Notes: a model not told the origin generated them from the letters alone. 64,000 nt of DNA from Coprinus comatus (GCA_034638255.1 JAWPGT010000008.1:868001-932000); one strand, 5' to 3'. Shown: positions 34,185 to 47,431, counted from the first letter of the stretch. A program made the numbers and translations.

Positions 34185-37100
34185 ATGATGCATAAATCTA
34201 ATAGAACATATATCCCTTCCACACCACCATCGCCATCACCATCACCATCATCAACTACGAAGACGGATCCAATGTCAACATCAAAGCCAACTTCTATAGG
34301 TTCTTCAATTTCACCAACTCCCCTACCTTTACCCCTACCTCCACCTCCAGCTCTACATTCAAATTCGTCTCCTCCTATATCGATACCTACAAGACCACCA
34401 CGAAAATCTCGAAATCTGATCAATACCAATACAGACCAAGTACAAAGACCCAGAAACGGTTCTACTTCATCCCAAACTTCCGAAGTAAAGGTAGCTCTAG
34501 TTCAGTCTCCAAGTCCATTTCAAAATCAAGTATTGTCTCAATATGCGCATCATGATATATGTCCTCGACCTATGTCAATAATTCATGGTCAAAATCTAAA
34601 TCGAGATAATGATACGAGGTACCCAGGACAGGTTCGAACGTCAACGCCGGATATAGGTCCAGGTCCAAATCGAGGACCAGGTATAGGAGAACAGACAGGA
34701 GGAGGAGGAAAAGCGGGTGGAAGTGGAGGACAAAGACAAGGTCAAGTAACAAGAGGGATTTCGGATATTCATAACCATCATCACCGACACCATCACAGAA
34801 GAACCAAAAGTTCGACGAACGTCACAGCCGACCTTGCTCTTAGAATTAATGATCTCGATCTCAATAATCTTCAAAAACTTCAGAGCGTTCAGAATATTGT
34901 CAAGATCGGCTTTAGTGGTCCTGGTCCTGGGAATGGTCGGAATGCAAATGTTGATGCTCGGGGAGATGATATCAGTGGAAGAGGAAGAGGCAGGTGTAAC
35001 AATACAAAGGTGCTGGATTTAAGCATTAACTTGAATGGAGAGCGTGGAAGTCAAGATGGAAATAGACTTGATGATGGTGACAGTGACAGGAAGTTGTCAA
35101 TGGATGCACACAGACAAAGGTCCCGATCCACCTCAATACCCATAGGAAAATGCGAGGAAAAATGTGGAGTGGGAAGAACCGTGGATGTGGAAATGCAAAC
35201 ATATATATCGAGGTCGGTTAAATTTCAGGAACAGGAAAGAGAGCTCAGAGAAGGAGATAGACTCAGATATCAAACTTCGGCCCGACTTCGACTTCGACGG
35301 AATCGTCCTGGAATTACCAGTGGTACGACGTCAGGTTCACCTTCACCTTCACCTACTCCCACAGGTATTTCCACAAGTAAAAGCCCATCTCGTTCTGCCT
35401 CTCCATGTAATTCGCCTTCGTATGCGCGAAAACAAAACCACTCTAATTCTTATCATCATTACCGTTATCACTACAACACCATTTCCTCTTCAAACTCAAG
35501 TCTGAAACTAAGAACTCCAAACCTGAGCTTGAATCCAAATCAGAACTCTATTATTTTTCCACTTCAACAATGTAGATCTTCATCTCCATTTTCGACAAGC
35601 CTTAACAAGACGTACCCCTATCATGGTTATCCTCGAGATAAAGCGCAGAAACCAGAACCAGAACCTAAACCTGGATGCGAATTACAGCTGGAGCAGATGC
35701 AGATGAATCGTGGTTGTGGCTTTACTAGTTCTGGTCCTAAATGTTGGCAGGGTGAAGGAAATGTATCGACTACATTATTACCGCACTTTGAAATATTCAA
35801 GATCAGCTCGTTGCGATCAAACCCATCAAAATTAAGATCGCGTTCTAGGAGTCGAAGGAGCAGAAGCAGAAGCAGGAGTAGGAGTCGAAGTGGTACAAGC
35901 GATCAAATTGATGCACCAGCACAACGAATGGTATGTACATTGAAATAAAATTTATTTCTTCTTCGAATGATAATAATATCTCTATAATATATTAGCTTCA
36001 ACCGAATGGAACTAAGAATGAGGTGCTAGAGAAAGAAAACGAGAGAGGGAAACCGGATATGAAAGGTAAATCAAAATATGGATTGGGATTTGGCGCTGGT
36101 TTTGGAACTGGGTTTACATCTGCTGTGAGAGGGGTTCACAATACACAGCCCATGAGGGTGAACACGGCGGCAACAACGATTGGGAGTCCAGATTCTTCAA
36201 TTATCAACATAAGTATGATTTCGACTTGTTCAACGTGGAGTGCCATTTCTCTCTCAGAATCAATTTTGAATTCTGAGTTGGACGTCAGGAACTCCAACAT
36301 TCGAGGAGGAAGAAAAAGTGAAACCGACATTAATACCAGTGAGGAAACTATCAAGCCCAGCATTTGAACCCTAGAACTCGTCGTAGACATCATATGAAAT
36401 CATCAAGTTCAAGTTCAATTCCTGGAGGAGGATACACGAAACTTGAACTTGTAAGAACGAATGGGAGTGGAAGTAGTGAAGGAAGTCAAATTAATAGCAT
36501 TAGTGAGTTTGGGAGTAGTATGCGCCATAGTAATGGAACGACGTTGTTAGAAAAGGCGAAGTTGAGATTGAAGATTAGACAACGAAAGAATTTTGGATGG
36601 AGTGGGAGTAATGGTAAAAACGGGAATGGTGGAAGATTGTTTGGGTTTGTCGGGAAAAAATATGAAAGAGGAAGTGATATATGTTTAGGTTTGGGCAGAC
36701 ATGCAGTACATCGTGAAGGTGACAATGCTTCAGGCGGGGAAATGGATAATAGTAGCCATGTTGATGACAGAATTGAGGAAAAATGGGTCGGGAATATTGA
36801 AAGTACGTCCGCTGGGTGTAAAGGGGTTAATACGGCCGAGAGGGAATTACTTGAAGAATTGGACTTGCATTTGAACTTCGGTATCCTGAATAGTCGAAAT
36901 AGACGAGATGCATTCATTTTGGATGATTCATCCCACTACCCTTCTCGTTCTCATCCTCAATCCGCGGATAAAGAAGCCTTCGTCGGGATTTCAGGAACCG
37001 ATAAGTTGAACGTTAATTTGAATACCGAATTCCATGATACTTGGTTGGATACATTCAAGTTCAGCTTTGACACCAGTCAGTTGAGTTCGAGTCGTGAACA

Positions 37101-37542
37101 TATGGGGGGAAATTTAGAAGGGAGGGAGGAAGGTGATGATATTGATACGATGATGATCCCTCTAGTCGAAAATCAATTCGAGGGATTGAGGCCACGAACA
37201 CCAAGGTTGACGCTACCGGACTTTCCCAACCTGAAGTTAGAGTTGTCTAGAAAGCCAACAACGGATAGGAAGTCAGAGAGAAGAGAGTTCGGATCAACAT
37301 CAGCAGAGGGTGGAGTAGTGATTGCCACCAATGCAACGTTAACAATACCACAGATGCCAATAAGGAGGACCAATAGCACAGCAAACTGGTCCAAGGTTTT
37401 GCCAAGTCTGGAGGGTAGATCTACGAGTCATGAAGAGACGTCGCGTGATGTCAGCTTGAACTTGGATTTGGATTTAGGGTTTGATTTTGGAAAGGCAGTA
37501 TTGGCTTTAGCTGCGGGAGATGCCCATTTTATGTCCTGTTGA
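34185..37542 (+). CDS. Ser/Pro-rich low-complexity protein of unknown function
   Basis: Exon 1 is 34185-35930 and exon 2 starts at 35996 after a clear intron. The open frame then stops at 36367, while a long frame of the same character continues from 36358-36364 to 37542. A second intron probably joins them: 36213-36355 (donor GTATGA) and 36284-36360 both restore frame. The joined protein would have about 1050 residues. It is disordered, with Pro/Ser/Thr tracts near the start, His-rich HHHRHHHRR near residue 205, and an Arg-Ser repeat before the first intron. The C-terminal part has short conserved-looking segments (LTLPDFPNLKLELS). No domain is recognised. Two separate genes remain possible. 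Confidence 0.5.
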
Positions 37543-37692
37543 ATGTGTAGAGATACGGTCTATACGGCACTTGAGTTCATATTCTAGGGTTTCAAATGAT
37601 TTTGAAAAGGCAATGCCGCTAAAGGATTTTCTTTTTCGGACTCTTATGAAAAATAACTGGAGAATTTCTGTAAACTGTGAATATCATATTGT

Positions 37693-37789
37693 GCCCGCCT
37701 AGCTCAATCGGATAGAGCGTCAGACTCTTATGTCTGTGCAAGCGGGTATATAAATCTGAAGGCTGCGAGTTCGACCCTCGCGGTGGGCT
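37693..37789 (+). tRNA. tRNA-Lys (CUU) with intron
   Basis: Acceptor, D, anticodon and T arms as in the gene at 9500, with anticodon CUU and a 23 nt intron. It lies between the Ser/Pro-rich gene and the OYE gene. The GC-rich 18-mer is absent upstream. Confidence 0.92.
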
Positions 37790-38267
37790 ATTAAATATTT
37801 TTGTCTTATTCTATCTTGTTTTGAATTTGAACATACCTACGTGTAAGTTACTAGGGGTAACAAGTCAATGTCGCACCTCAAAGACTCAGTCAGGCCTGGG
37901 GGTGGCGGGCCTCGGCTCACTTGAAAAGTGAAAGATGGTTAAAGTTCTTGGTGTGGTGAATGCGTTATTGCTGATTAATATTGAATCCCATTTAGTCGCA
38001 GTACAACCATGTTGGAAGGTTCACTACGCAAGACAAATACAGAAGTTCCGATTCTGGGGGTATGCATGTGGCACTATGGCGTGATGGCCTGTGATGGCCT
38101 TACTACACTCAAATTACTCGGGATTACTCATTTCGCTTACTGATCTTCACATTCAAACAATTGATGTGGTTAGTAACTTTACAAACCCCTGGCTCATCCT
38201 TGAGAGATAAAAGGTTGACGAATACCATAGACTAAATCCACCACCATAACACATACCCAATCTAGCA
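37790..38267. other. Intergenic stretch before OYE gene
   Basis: No gene seen. It should hold the promoter of the OYE gene. Confidence 0.5.
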
Positions 38268-39563
38268 ATGAACAGTATCCAACACAAACTCTTCCAACCT
38301 TATCAATTAGGGAAACTATCTCTTCATCATCGAGTAGTATTGTGCCCGTTGACACGTTATAAGGCTTCGCGCACTGCCCATATTCCCCAAAACCCATTGA
38401 TGAAAACCCATTACGTTCAAAGGGGGAGTACACCTGGAACGCTTCTCATCACAGAAGGAGTATTCATTGCTGCGAAGGCCGGAGGAGATCCTTACGTACC
38501 AGGCATCTGGAACCAGGAACAAATAGAAGGATGGAAAGAGGTATGGTGACTTTATTGTAGTATATCATGAATATACCACATATATTTATTCTCATTGTTA
38601 GATTACAGATGGTGTACACAAACAAGGATCATACATTTTTCTGCAACTTTGGGCACTTGGTCGATCAGCAAAGATCCCGGCATTAGCTGAAGAAGATCCA
38701 TCTTTTCCTTATATTGCTCCATCCCCCATCTCTCTGACCTCACGTCCCTCTGATACACCCAGGGAGCTGACAATCGAAGAAATCCAGGAATATGTTCAAC
38801 TATATGCTCAGGCTGCGAAGAATGCTATAGAAGCTGGATTTGATGGTGTAGAAATTCATAATGCTAATGGTTACCTACCTGATCAGTTTGTCAAGGAAGT
38901 CAGCAATCAAAGGACAGATATTTATGGAGGAAGCATTGAAAATAGGAATAGATTTACTTTAGAGATTGTGAAGGCTATAACAGATGCAATCGGCCCCGAG
39001 AGGACCGGAATACGAATTAGTCCATGGGGATTATTTCAAGGTATGATTTATCACTTGTGTTTTGTTCATGGTCTTCACCTTTCGTTAAATGATTGCACTT
39101 ACAGATATGAAGCTTGAGGACCCTATCCCCCAGTTCTCCCATCTTATCTCAACACTGAAAGAAAGATTCCCTGACTTTGCATACCTCCATGCCGTTGAAC
39201 CTATTGCAAGCGGACCTAGCTATGCTGATAAGTCGAACGACTTTTTACGAGAGATTTGGGCTCCCAAGCCATTCATATCGGCGGGAGGGTATACACGGGA
39301 TACAGCTATAACTGCTGCTGAAGAAAAGGGAGATATTGTGGCGTTTGGTAAATTCTTTATTGCGAACGTAAGTCCCTCCTTTCTACTATGAGGATACTTG
39401 TACCAATACACTTGAATAGCCCGATCTTCCTAAACGCTTGAAAGAAAATATCCCTTTGAACCAGCCTAATTTCAAGACTTTCTATGTCCCCGGAGATAGG
39501 CCTGATACTGCTCATGGGTACATAGACTATCCCTTTGCGAGCGAATTGAAAGAGAAATTATGA
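38268..39563 (+). CDS. NADH:flavin oxidoreductase, Old Yellow Enzyme family
   Basis: Exons 38268-38540, 38602-39040, 39105-39367 and 39420-39563 give 372 residues, normal for fungal OYE. This FMN enzyme reduces activated C=C bonds with NAD(P)H. Seen in order are LCPLTRYKA (FMN-contacting Thr), TLLITEGVFI, LQLWALGRSA, and the active-site segment VEIHNANGYLPDQF with His/Asn and Tyr. NQRTDIYGGSIENRNRF and the phosphate-binding end FISAGGYTRD...VAFGKFFIAN follow. YLPDQF replaces the more common YLLDQF. All key residues are present, so it should be active. The physiological substrate cannot be deduced. Confidence 0.93.
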
Positions 39564-39724
39564 TAGTCAAAATATTAATTTATTTCATTTATGTAGGCAT
39601 ATAAGCCATGTCAATGTTAATTGAGTTGTTATTGTATACCTCCGCTCATGGAATCCTGATATCAAATAAAATCAGAGACTTCGTGTCCTTGACAAAAAAT
39701 CATGGGAACGAACCTAATTGTAAG

Positions 39725-39742
39725 TCCCGGCCCGCGGAGCCG
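39725..39742 (+). promoter_or_regulatory. GC-rich 18-mer upstream of tRNA-Lys
   Basis: Identical to the 18-mer at 9461-9478 and at the same distance (39 bases from its first base) from the tRNA start at 39764. The next 21 bases are unrelated in the two loci. Confidence 0.45.
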
Positions 39743-39763
39743 CAGGGTTAGTGCTAACTCGTC

Positions 39764-39860
39764 GCCCGCCTAGCTCAATCGGATAGAGCGTCAGACTCTT
39801 ATATCTGTGCAAGTGGGTGTATAAATCTGAAGGCTGCGAGTTCGACCCTCGCGGTGGGCT
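39764..39860 (+). tRNA. tRNA-Lys (CUU) with intron
   Basis: Same body, with anticodon CUU and a 23 nt intron nearly identical to that at 37693. A strong T-rich terminator follows immediately (39860-39871). Confidence 0.92.
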
Positions 39861-40548
39861 TTTGTTTTTTTGGTTTGTTCCGTCGCTGAGAGCGGCGAGG
39901 GGCTGGACTTTAGCTAGTACAGGGGGCCAATAATCTTTTTGGATGGGTTTCAACAATTACCAAGTAATGTGGTTGTTCATCTGAATGTTAACTACAGCTT
40001 ACACAAGCTCAGACTCCAGTTTCACGTACTCTAATACTGTGCTCCTGGTATGCGAAGAAACGTTGCACCAAATTTCTAACTGCTTCACTCTGCTTCATCT
40101 TATCTCTGGATTCAACTTTCATGAAGAAGGATAGCGATTTTATTCTAGACAGGCTTAGTATTTTTGAAGAAGTAAAGGTGGATCTTGTCGGACGTATGGT
40201 CATCCCCCTGGTCCAGAGCGTCAATCAGGCTACCCTCGATTAGTTGAAAAAAAGATCGTCAAAATCATACACCATCTCCCTCCTCACACCATTTCCATGT
40301 TTCAAGTCAATCTTGACATCAACATGGAGGATTCTAACAACTGCTCCAAGTTAGGAGTAGAGGGATAATATACATAGTATACAAAGTTCATGCCTGACAT
40401 CTATGTACCTCTACCTCTGCCAACGTATTATCTTCTAAAGATACTAAGGATTGCATTAACAATTATCCTTATCATCATAGTCCTTGCCAATGTAGGTCAC
40501 CATGCAGTGTGGAGACGGCAACGGGTTTTGCGTCGTGACGTCAGGGAA
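39861..40548. other. Intergenic stretch
   Basis: No convincing gene. A 75-codon frame from 40390 with a hydrophobic segment runs into the Pam16-like relic on the opposite strand and is not believed. Confidence 0.45.
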
Positions 40549-40730
40549 CTCTTATATCCTCTCACCAATAGCTTCCATGAACATCTCATAAGTTACTTGG
40601 TGTTCGAGTGGTCCTAAATCGTGATCCTGTTTATTACTGGTATTCAAAATATCCTCGTGATTTCGAGCTTCACGAAATGCCTTGCCAAAGAGCGTACATC
40701 CTTGAATAATTATTCGCCCCAGTGAGCCAT
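40549..40730 (-). pseudogene. Pam16/Tim16-like gene fragment 2
   Basis: On minus, after a Met-Ala-His start (40730), a frameshifted reading gives GRIIIQGCTLFGKAFREA and then LEHQVTYEMFMEAIGER before a stop. The order and spacing recall Pam16, the J-like regulator of the mitochondrial import motor, whose N-terminal helix is of the type II.G....FGKAF.EA. A shift of frame right after the start and an early stop mark it as decayed. It overlaps the end of the gene at 40710-41614. The homologous fragment is at 26130-26345. Confidence 0.4.
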
Positions 40731-41614
40731 TCCTTCCGTAATATCGGTATCCCTTTTGGCATTGTCCTCGTTGGTTGCCACAGAGCTGGCATTCTTGGTA
40801 GAAAAGTTGATGTCAGCAACTTTTGTGGTTGCTGGAAAGGATTGGGGGCTGGCATTCGAGTCGGTGGAATTGATGACATTGTCCTTAGCGGAATTACCAC
40901 TTTTACAGGCAACATTTGGCGTTCCAGGTGTATCCGGAAATTCAAATTTGGAGCGTTTGACGGGGTAGCTAGAATTGTCGGTGGAGTCAGACTTGCTACG
41001 CTTGCATTTGTTGAATTTGGGTAAGGAGGGTAATGGTTTGGATGACGTGGACAAGGTAGGGGAAGGGGGTTCCACATGTGGGGCTGTGTGCGATGTGAAG
41101 TTACAAGCGAACTTGGCTTCGGTGGTGGAAAATCCAAGTTCTTCTTTTTCCCAAAACAAACCAACGTAATTGTTAGAATTGACAGTGCTGAAGCTGGGGT
41201 TTGCCACTTTAAACGCAGAGACAATACGAGGGAAGAGATGATTTAGGATATCGGCAAATGGTTTGTATAATGTGACTTCTGACCCAAAACCCGCCTGATA
41301 TTCTCGAACCAAATTCGAGTCAACTATCCACATTCGGGAATCTTTGAAGGAGCTCAAGGTAGCTTGACTCAAACGGAATACGCGTTGGATAAAGTAACGT
41401 AGAGGGATTCTCATCTTAATGCGTCCAGAAAAGTCCATCTTCTGGGCTGGCAAATGAAACATGAATTTGGTGGAATATTTAATGTTTAGGCGTTGTAAAG
41501 TAGAGTGACATACATACCGTCAGTGGTTGTGAACCTTGAGTTTGAGCTTGAGTGGTTGGAGGATCCAGACAAATAATCCTCTGATGACTGGGAATTGGTT
41601 GTTGAAATAGTCAT
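40710..41614 (-). CDS. Hypothetical protein, 277 residues
   Basis: Exons 41518-41614 and 40710-41446 meet in frame (intron 41447-41517). A Ser-rich N-terminus is followed by a folded-looking part of about 100 residues (MRIPLRYFIQRVFRLSQATL; FADILNHLFPRIVSAFKVAN; NNYVGLFWEKEELGFS). The tail is Ser/Asn/Pro-rich with a basic NLS-like KRSKFEF. I recognise no family. The last codons overlap the Pam16-like relic, so the true C-terminus may differ. Confidence 0.5.
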
Positions 41615-42081
41615 TATGTGAGAATTAATAGATTTAAGGTTGAAAAAGCTTTTATTAAATGAAACAAGAGTATAACGTATTCGTGGACGACGAGGTGCCA
41701 CAGAGACGACGAGATCAGAAAGACATTTTCAGGCATAATGAATTCCCACTGGTGGGATTGGGTGGCACCCTGATAGAATTTTATTATTTATGTCCAAATC
41801 CAAAAAAAGGGTTGTTTAGAATAGGAAGAGGGTCCTTAAAAACCCGAGCTCGTCTATTGCCTTCCTCGTCATGAATTTCACTCTTCATGATAGGCTTATA
41901 TTGTTTTCTCTATATATAAATATTTGATGGTACTTATTTACGAACGATCACAGTCCCGTGACCGTGACCGTGTACGAAAATAGACCAGATTCCCAACACA
42001 TACGCCGACGACGACGACGACAACGACGAAGACGGCAAGCGGTGTACTGTTAGATGATCTAAACTGACAACAGTGATAGAC
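41615..42081. other. Divergent promoter region
   Basis: Between the minus gene ending at 41614 and the plus gene starting at 42082. I see only an ACG-rich simple-sequence stretch near 42003-42030. Confidence 0.45.
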
Positions 42082-45000
42082 ATGGCGTACAGCCAGCAAC
42101 GCACGCCCGCGACACCTTCAGCAATACCAAAACGGTCGTTTCCATCTTTTTCTGTTCGTCGTCCAAGTTTGGGCAATGGCAGTGTAGCCAGCCAGCCTCG
42201 TACAAGCTTCAGCTCAAATCCCACAACGTCTGCGGTTGCTGAATCTCCGTCTATCTCGCAAAATAACACTTCGTCGGGATCTGGCATCCCTACATTTCGC
42301 TCCTTGCGCAACCTTTTTCCCTTCGGAACCCCCAAGCAGCCAAGTGGTCCGTCCGCAACACCATCTCGTAGCTCTTTCGCAGGAATAGGCTCTTTACGAC
42401 GGTCTTCAAATGCGAATAGAGACAAAGAGCACGAGAGAGAAAGGAAGTCGTCTCTTTCGAATGATGCTTTTATGCCAGTCATTGCCATCGGAAGGCAATC
42501 AGAAGAACCACCTCTCAGGAGGTCGGCATCTCTTTCTCATCTCGATAGGCCCCCCTCTCTTACCATTGATGTACCCACTATACAATTCAACTCTACCGCA
42601 CCATCACCACGTACGTCGTTCTCGAGTCACTATTGCTTGGCATCTAATTTCTTTGTACAGTTGGGCCCAATTTCCACATTCCTTCACCCGAACCGCATCT
42701 CCCTGCAGAACTGTCGACTATCATGGAAGCCGATAGCTCGGGAATATCTAAACACATCCCAGTCACTCCATCTACTGAATCATCCCATTCTCTTTTGCTG
42801 CCAGATTCCCCCGACCCTGAAGAGTTGACCATTCGACGACCTCTTCCAACTTCACCTCACCCAAAGCCCCTATCCCTTGTCTCATCGCCTACTCCATCGA
42901 CAGATGCTGATTTGGAAGACCTTTCAACATCACAACTTGCCTCTCAAATCCAGAAAGCCATGGCTCGGACGTCGTGGTCGACGGGAGACAAAGCTGTGAT
43001 AATAGATGCTGATGCTAGTTTTCTTCATATGTCACGCGATGGTGATATTGACTCAAGCTCTAGTGATGAAGAAGCATATGCGAATGCTGGCCTCTTAGGT
43101 CTAGCCAATGCAACATACCGTTCTAGCGATGCTCTGTCGCACATTAATAATTCCACTACCTCTATTCTCAATCCAAACCAACCACAAACAGAACCAGATG
43201 CCACACTAGACTTAGGATCGTTGGATCCAGACCTTCGTGCAGCAGTGAAACAGTCACTGCCATCACCTCGTCATCAAGCCTTTCAAAAGAAACCCATTTC
43301 ACCATCATCCAAACTCAATTCATCTACCTCATCGACATCCACCGCAACCCTCAAGGCATCTCCTCGTTTAAATAAAGGCCCCTCAAATTCATTGATTTCT
43401 ACTCGGCACGATACCACTTCACAAACCTCATTAAACGTCTCACAATCTAAACGACGAATAGCATCGTCTTATTTACCTCGTTTACGTTCTGGACCTTCCT
43501 ATTCTGCTCCCGTTTCCGCACATAATTCTCCTTCGCCTCGAAAATCCAGTTTTGAATCGGTTTCAAAATCAAATATTCCTCTCAAGCCCAAAAATACGAG
43601 ACGAATTTCATTAATGATTCAAAAACCTACCGGAACTCCTAATTCTCCTGTCGATACCCAATTATCAGGTACCCAAGGCATCCAATCATACTCCAAAGTG
43701 ACCTCCTTTAATAACCAAGATGCTGATGAAGAAACATCTAGTCCGCCTGTTACTGATGATTCTGCTGTTGGATTTGCTGATAAACTCGATGCTTATGTTG
43801 GAGAATTGGAATTGCAACAAAGTGAAAGTGGGAATAGTGGGGTTGAAAAGAAATGTGGGATGGTAGCTGTAACTTCTACACCTATGAAACCTAAAGTGAA
43901 GAAGGGGTTACATGTAAGGAAATCATCTTTACCTGTTGCGAGTTGGAGATGGAAGGAAGGGGAAGAGGAAGAAGGAGAAGGAGAAAGTGGTGATGAGAAT
44001 GGTGATAGAGATGATGGTATGAGAGAGGAAGAGTTGCCGTTGAATGATCCTCCGCGAGTAAGGGTTTTAGATACTAATGGTGAGTGCACACTTTTTGTTT
44101 ACTTTCTTTGTGGTGAAACAAAATCCAATGTTGGTTTTGTTTCGTTGTACGTTCGTCTTGTCTATGTGAGATTTCTGATTCACTCCATTGTTGTTGTAGC
44201 GACCGAAATTGATCCTAACTTGAATACTGCATCGGACGAACATTGGGAAGAGAAGGAAGAAACTGGTGCTAACAGATTAGAATGGTCTCAGAAATTTGTC
44301 TTCAGTCATCCCAAGAGAAGTGAAAGTCCTGACAGTCACCAGACACATCAACACGGTTACATCAACCCTCATCCTCGTACTCCAAATGAACCAATGGGTA
44401 GATATGACTATAGTGATAATGAAGAGGAGACTGCTAGGATTCTAGGATCACCTTTTCATACGCCATCGTCGCAACCTCAACAATCAGAGAGATGGAGAGA
44501 TCATAGAGATCATATGTGGTTGGATCCTGAAGCTAGGAATGATGGTGAGACTTTTTTCTTTCGTTTTGTTGTTGAGGAGGATTGCTGATTACGTTCTGAA
44601 TCCATTTAACTCTCTCCTTATACTTTGGTCTCGCAATCCTATATATTTTACCTCTCACCCTGCCCGTGTTTATGCCGAAACGATTGTATACGTGGAACTA
44701 TATTACGTTCTATGCATCATTCCATTCTTTCTACGTCACGCAACCATAACCTCCTTTCGTTTACTCGCTATACATCAAAACCGATAACACGAAACACTCA
44801 TTTCAACAACATCAACGACACCATAATCTATCTATATAATAACGACAACTACAACGATAACGTCATTTTTTTTTTTTTTTTCTCATGTTTTCACATTACG
44901 TTCCACGACACGATACATCTATGTATACAGGAGTTACAACAGGTTCTTATTCTTCTCCAGCTCATTCACCTTCACCTTCACCCTCACCTACACCCTCACC

Positions 45001-47431
45001 TGTACTTAACCCTACAAATCTTTATCCCGATAACACCCCTACGACCACCACTACCAACAACAACAACAACAACAACCCTCTTTCTACAAATTCAAACCTT
45101 AATGTCAACCTCAACATTCCTCGAAACCGAAACCGAAATTCAAGTCCCAGTCCCAGTCCCAATCCTAGTCCCAATCCTCAAACCCAACTCCAAAATCATT
45201 TAATCTCAAGTCCTACAATTGTTGTTGTCGATTCAAACAGAGTGAAACGTTCAACTTCGGTAACAGGAATAGATGAAAGACAAAGACAGAGACAGAGACA
45301 GAGATCACCTGTACGAATAAGTGGTGAAGGTAGTATTAGTGGAAGACCTAGTAGAAGGGTACCTATGCCTTTACGATTATTTTGGGGAGGTCCTGGTGGT
45401 AATGGTACTGGAAATGGAAATGGAATGGGGATAGGACAGGTGGATGATGATAATAAACAATTTGTTATTGAGAGACAGCCTTCACCTTTGAGAAGTGTTG
45501 TTAATGGTGGGGAGAGTGGGAGACCTTCGTTGGATAATGATGACGATGGTGGTGGTGGTGGTGGTGGTGACGATGGGTATAGTAATAGGAGGAAAGAGGC
45601 TGGGGTTTCATTGAAACCTTCCGTGGATTCTTATGGTTCTAATGGTTCACCTATTACGAGATCACCCGATATGAGATGGCAAAGATATTCTGCTGGTGAA
45701 TTATCGGGTAGGTTAGGGGCATCTATGGAGAATGTGAATACTATGGCTTCACCATTGTCTTCCAGACCACCTACACGATTGAGGGAAAGAGAAGGATTGG
45801 TGGAGAGAGTTAAGAAGAGAAGTTCGAGTATGCAGGATGATACTCTGGGAGAGTTTGGTGTTAGAGGAGGAATGTTTAATGGTTATGATGGGAGGGATGG
45901 TACGAATGGAGGAGTTTCTAGTGCTGCTTTAAGTGCAAGAGAAAGACTTGCAAGAGCGAGATATGGTGATCTTGGAGGGGGTTCTAGGCCTTGGAGTAGC
46001 ATGTCTAATAGAATTGGACGAGCAGAGGATATCGGTGGTGGTAGTTCAAGAGCGGAGTGGTTGAATGCTAGAACAATGAGAGGTGTTGGATTAGGTGGCA
46101 TTGAGAGAAGTGTCAGTGACCGTGTTGGTGCGGATAGAGATGTTCTATTTAGGGATAGAAGTGGAAGTGTTGGTACTTTGGGGAGGTATGCGAGTTTGAG
46201 AAGCGCTTCGGAGTATAACGTTGGTTCCAGTGGTAACGCGTCGATGCAATCTCATCAACACTATGTGCAACAACCAACTCCGGTGCAGTCACATACACAC
46301 GTACGTTCCTATTCAAGGATAGCATTCTCCGAAGGTAGTGGTGGGAGTGGTCAAGGTAGAAGAGAAAGTACAACCGGAAGCTTTATGGTCAATAATGTGA
46401 TAGAAAGTCCTACTCATACAATCTCGACAAGTGCTAGTGGGGGCAGAGATACCGCTAGAAGTACACCGTCAACCGCTCCAACAAGTGTCTCAATAGGTTA
46501 TAACAACGAAGAGGTGAGAGAGCTGAAGGAAAAACATGCAATTGAGACAGGGGCGTTATTGGGTGCTCTTAGTGACTCACAAAGGAGTTGTAGGGTTTTG
46601 CGGGAAGAGAATGGAGAATTGAGAGAGAGAATGGGTGAGATTGAAAGGGAGAATGAGAGAATGAAGAGGTTGGTGGTGGAACTTGAAAGGGAAATAGAAA
46701 TGATGAGATTCTCAAGAGAACGCGACAGGGAATGGGAGAAGAATAGAGAAAAAAGGGATAGGGATAAAGACAGAATAGTTGGCCCTGGGACCGGTGGATG
46801 GAGCTTCACTACCCCGGTTGTGAAACAAAGAGATCCAACAGTTGGAAGTCGAACTGCTTCCCGCATGGGTGCTTGGCGACGCAATGCATATGAACGCGAC
46901 ACAAAGGGAGAGGACGAGGGTCTGAGTTTTCTGCACTCCAAGTCAAAGTTAGATACAATCGTGTTTGAGCGAGACTCGGTCGACGAGATTCAATCACAGC
47001 ACGAACTGGAGGACAACCTCCAAGACATAAATAGAAACGGAGAGGACGACGAAACATCTAGATCGACTGCCGCTCCCCCCATACGTCATGTTAGGAGACC
47101 CAGCACCTCATCTTCAATTTTCCCGATGCCACCTTCCAACATGACCATGTTGCTCCACGATGATGGTATGTTGCCCGATCGCAGTGCTGTGACTGATCTT
47201 GGCTTCTCGGGGTCTCCTTTTCCCATGCGCAAAGGTTTGAAGGAACACACATTTAACAAATCGATTTCATCGAATGTCAGCATATCACCTACGACCGCTA
47301 ATTTCTCGATGGTTACAGGAAGCCCTGGGAGTTTGTTCTTGAAACCAGAACACGAAGTACTGTTAGGTGAAATGGAAAGCCTAGACTTGGGGAGGAAGGC
47401 TGACGGAGAAGGCGATATTTGGAGTGAATGA
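42082..47431 (+). CDS. Large Ser-rich coiled-coil protein of unknown function
   Basis: Exons 42082-42610, 42661-44079, 44200-44544 and 44931-47431 join in frame to 1597 residues. The start is the ATG at 42082, which opens MAYSQQRTPATPSA. Most of the protein is disordered Ser/Pro/Arg sequence. A Glu/Asp-rich stretch lies near residue 640, with (SP)n and Asn-repeat tracts just after the third intron. A clear coiled coil follows (about 46510-46730, residues 1290-1365), with VRELKEKHAIETGALLGAL and ELRERMGEIERENERMKRL, followed by Arg/Glu/Asp repeats. The C-terminus ends with FLKPEHEVLLGEMESLDLG. Such proteins are often cytoskeletal or polarity scaffolds, but nothing specific is seen. The 386 nt third intron is unusually long here and contains a T16 tract (44866-44881). 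Confidence 0.65.

Noticed and set aside
40390..40617. Small membrane protein of 75 residues
   Set aside because: Its 3' part is the antisense of the Pam16-like relic, and no homologue or initiation context supports it.
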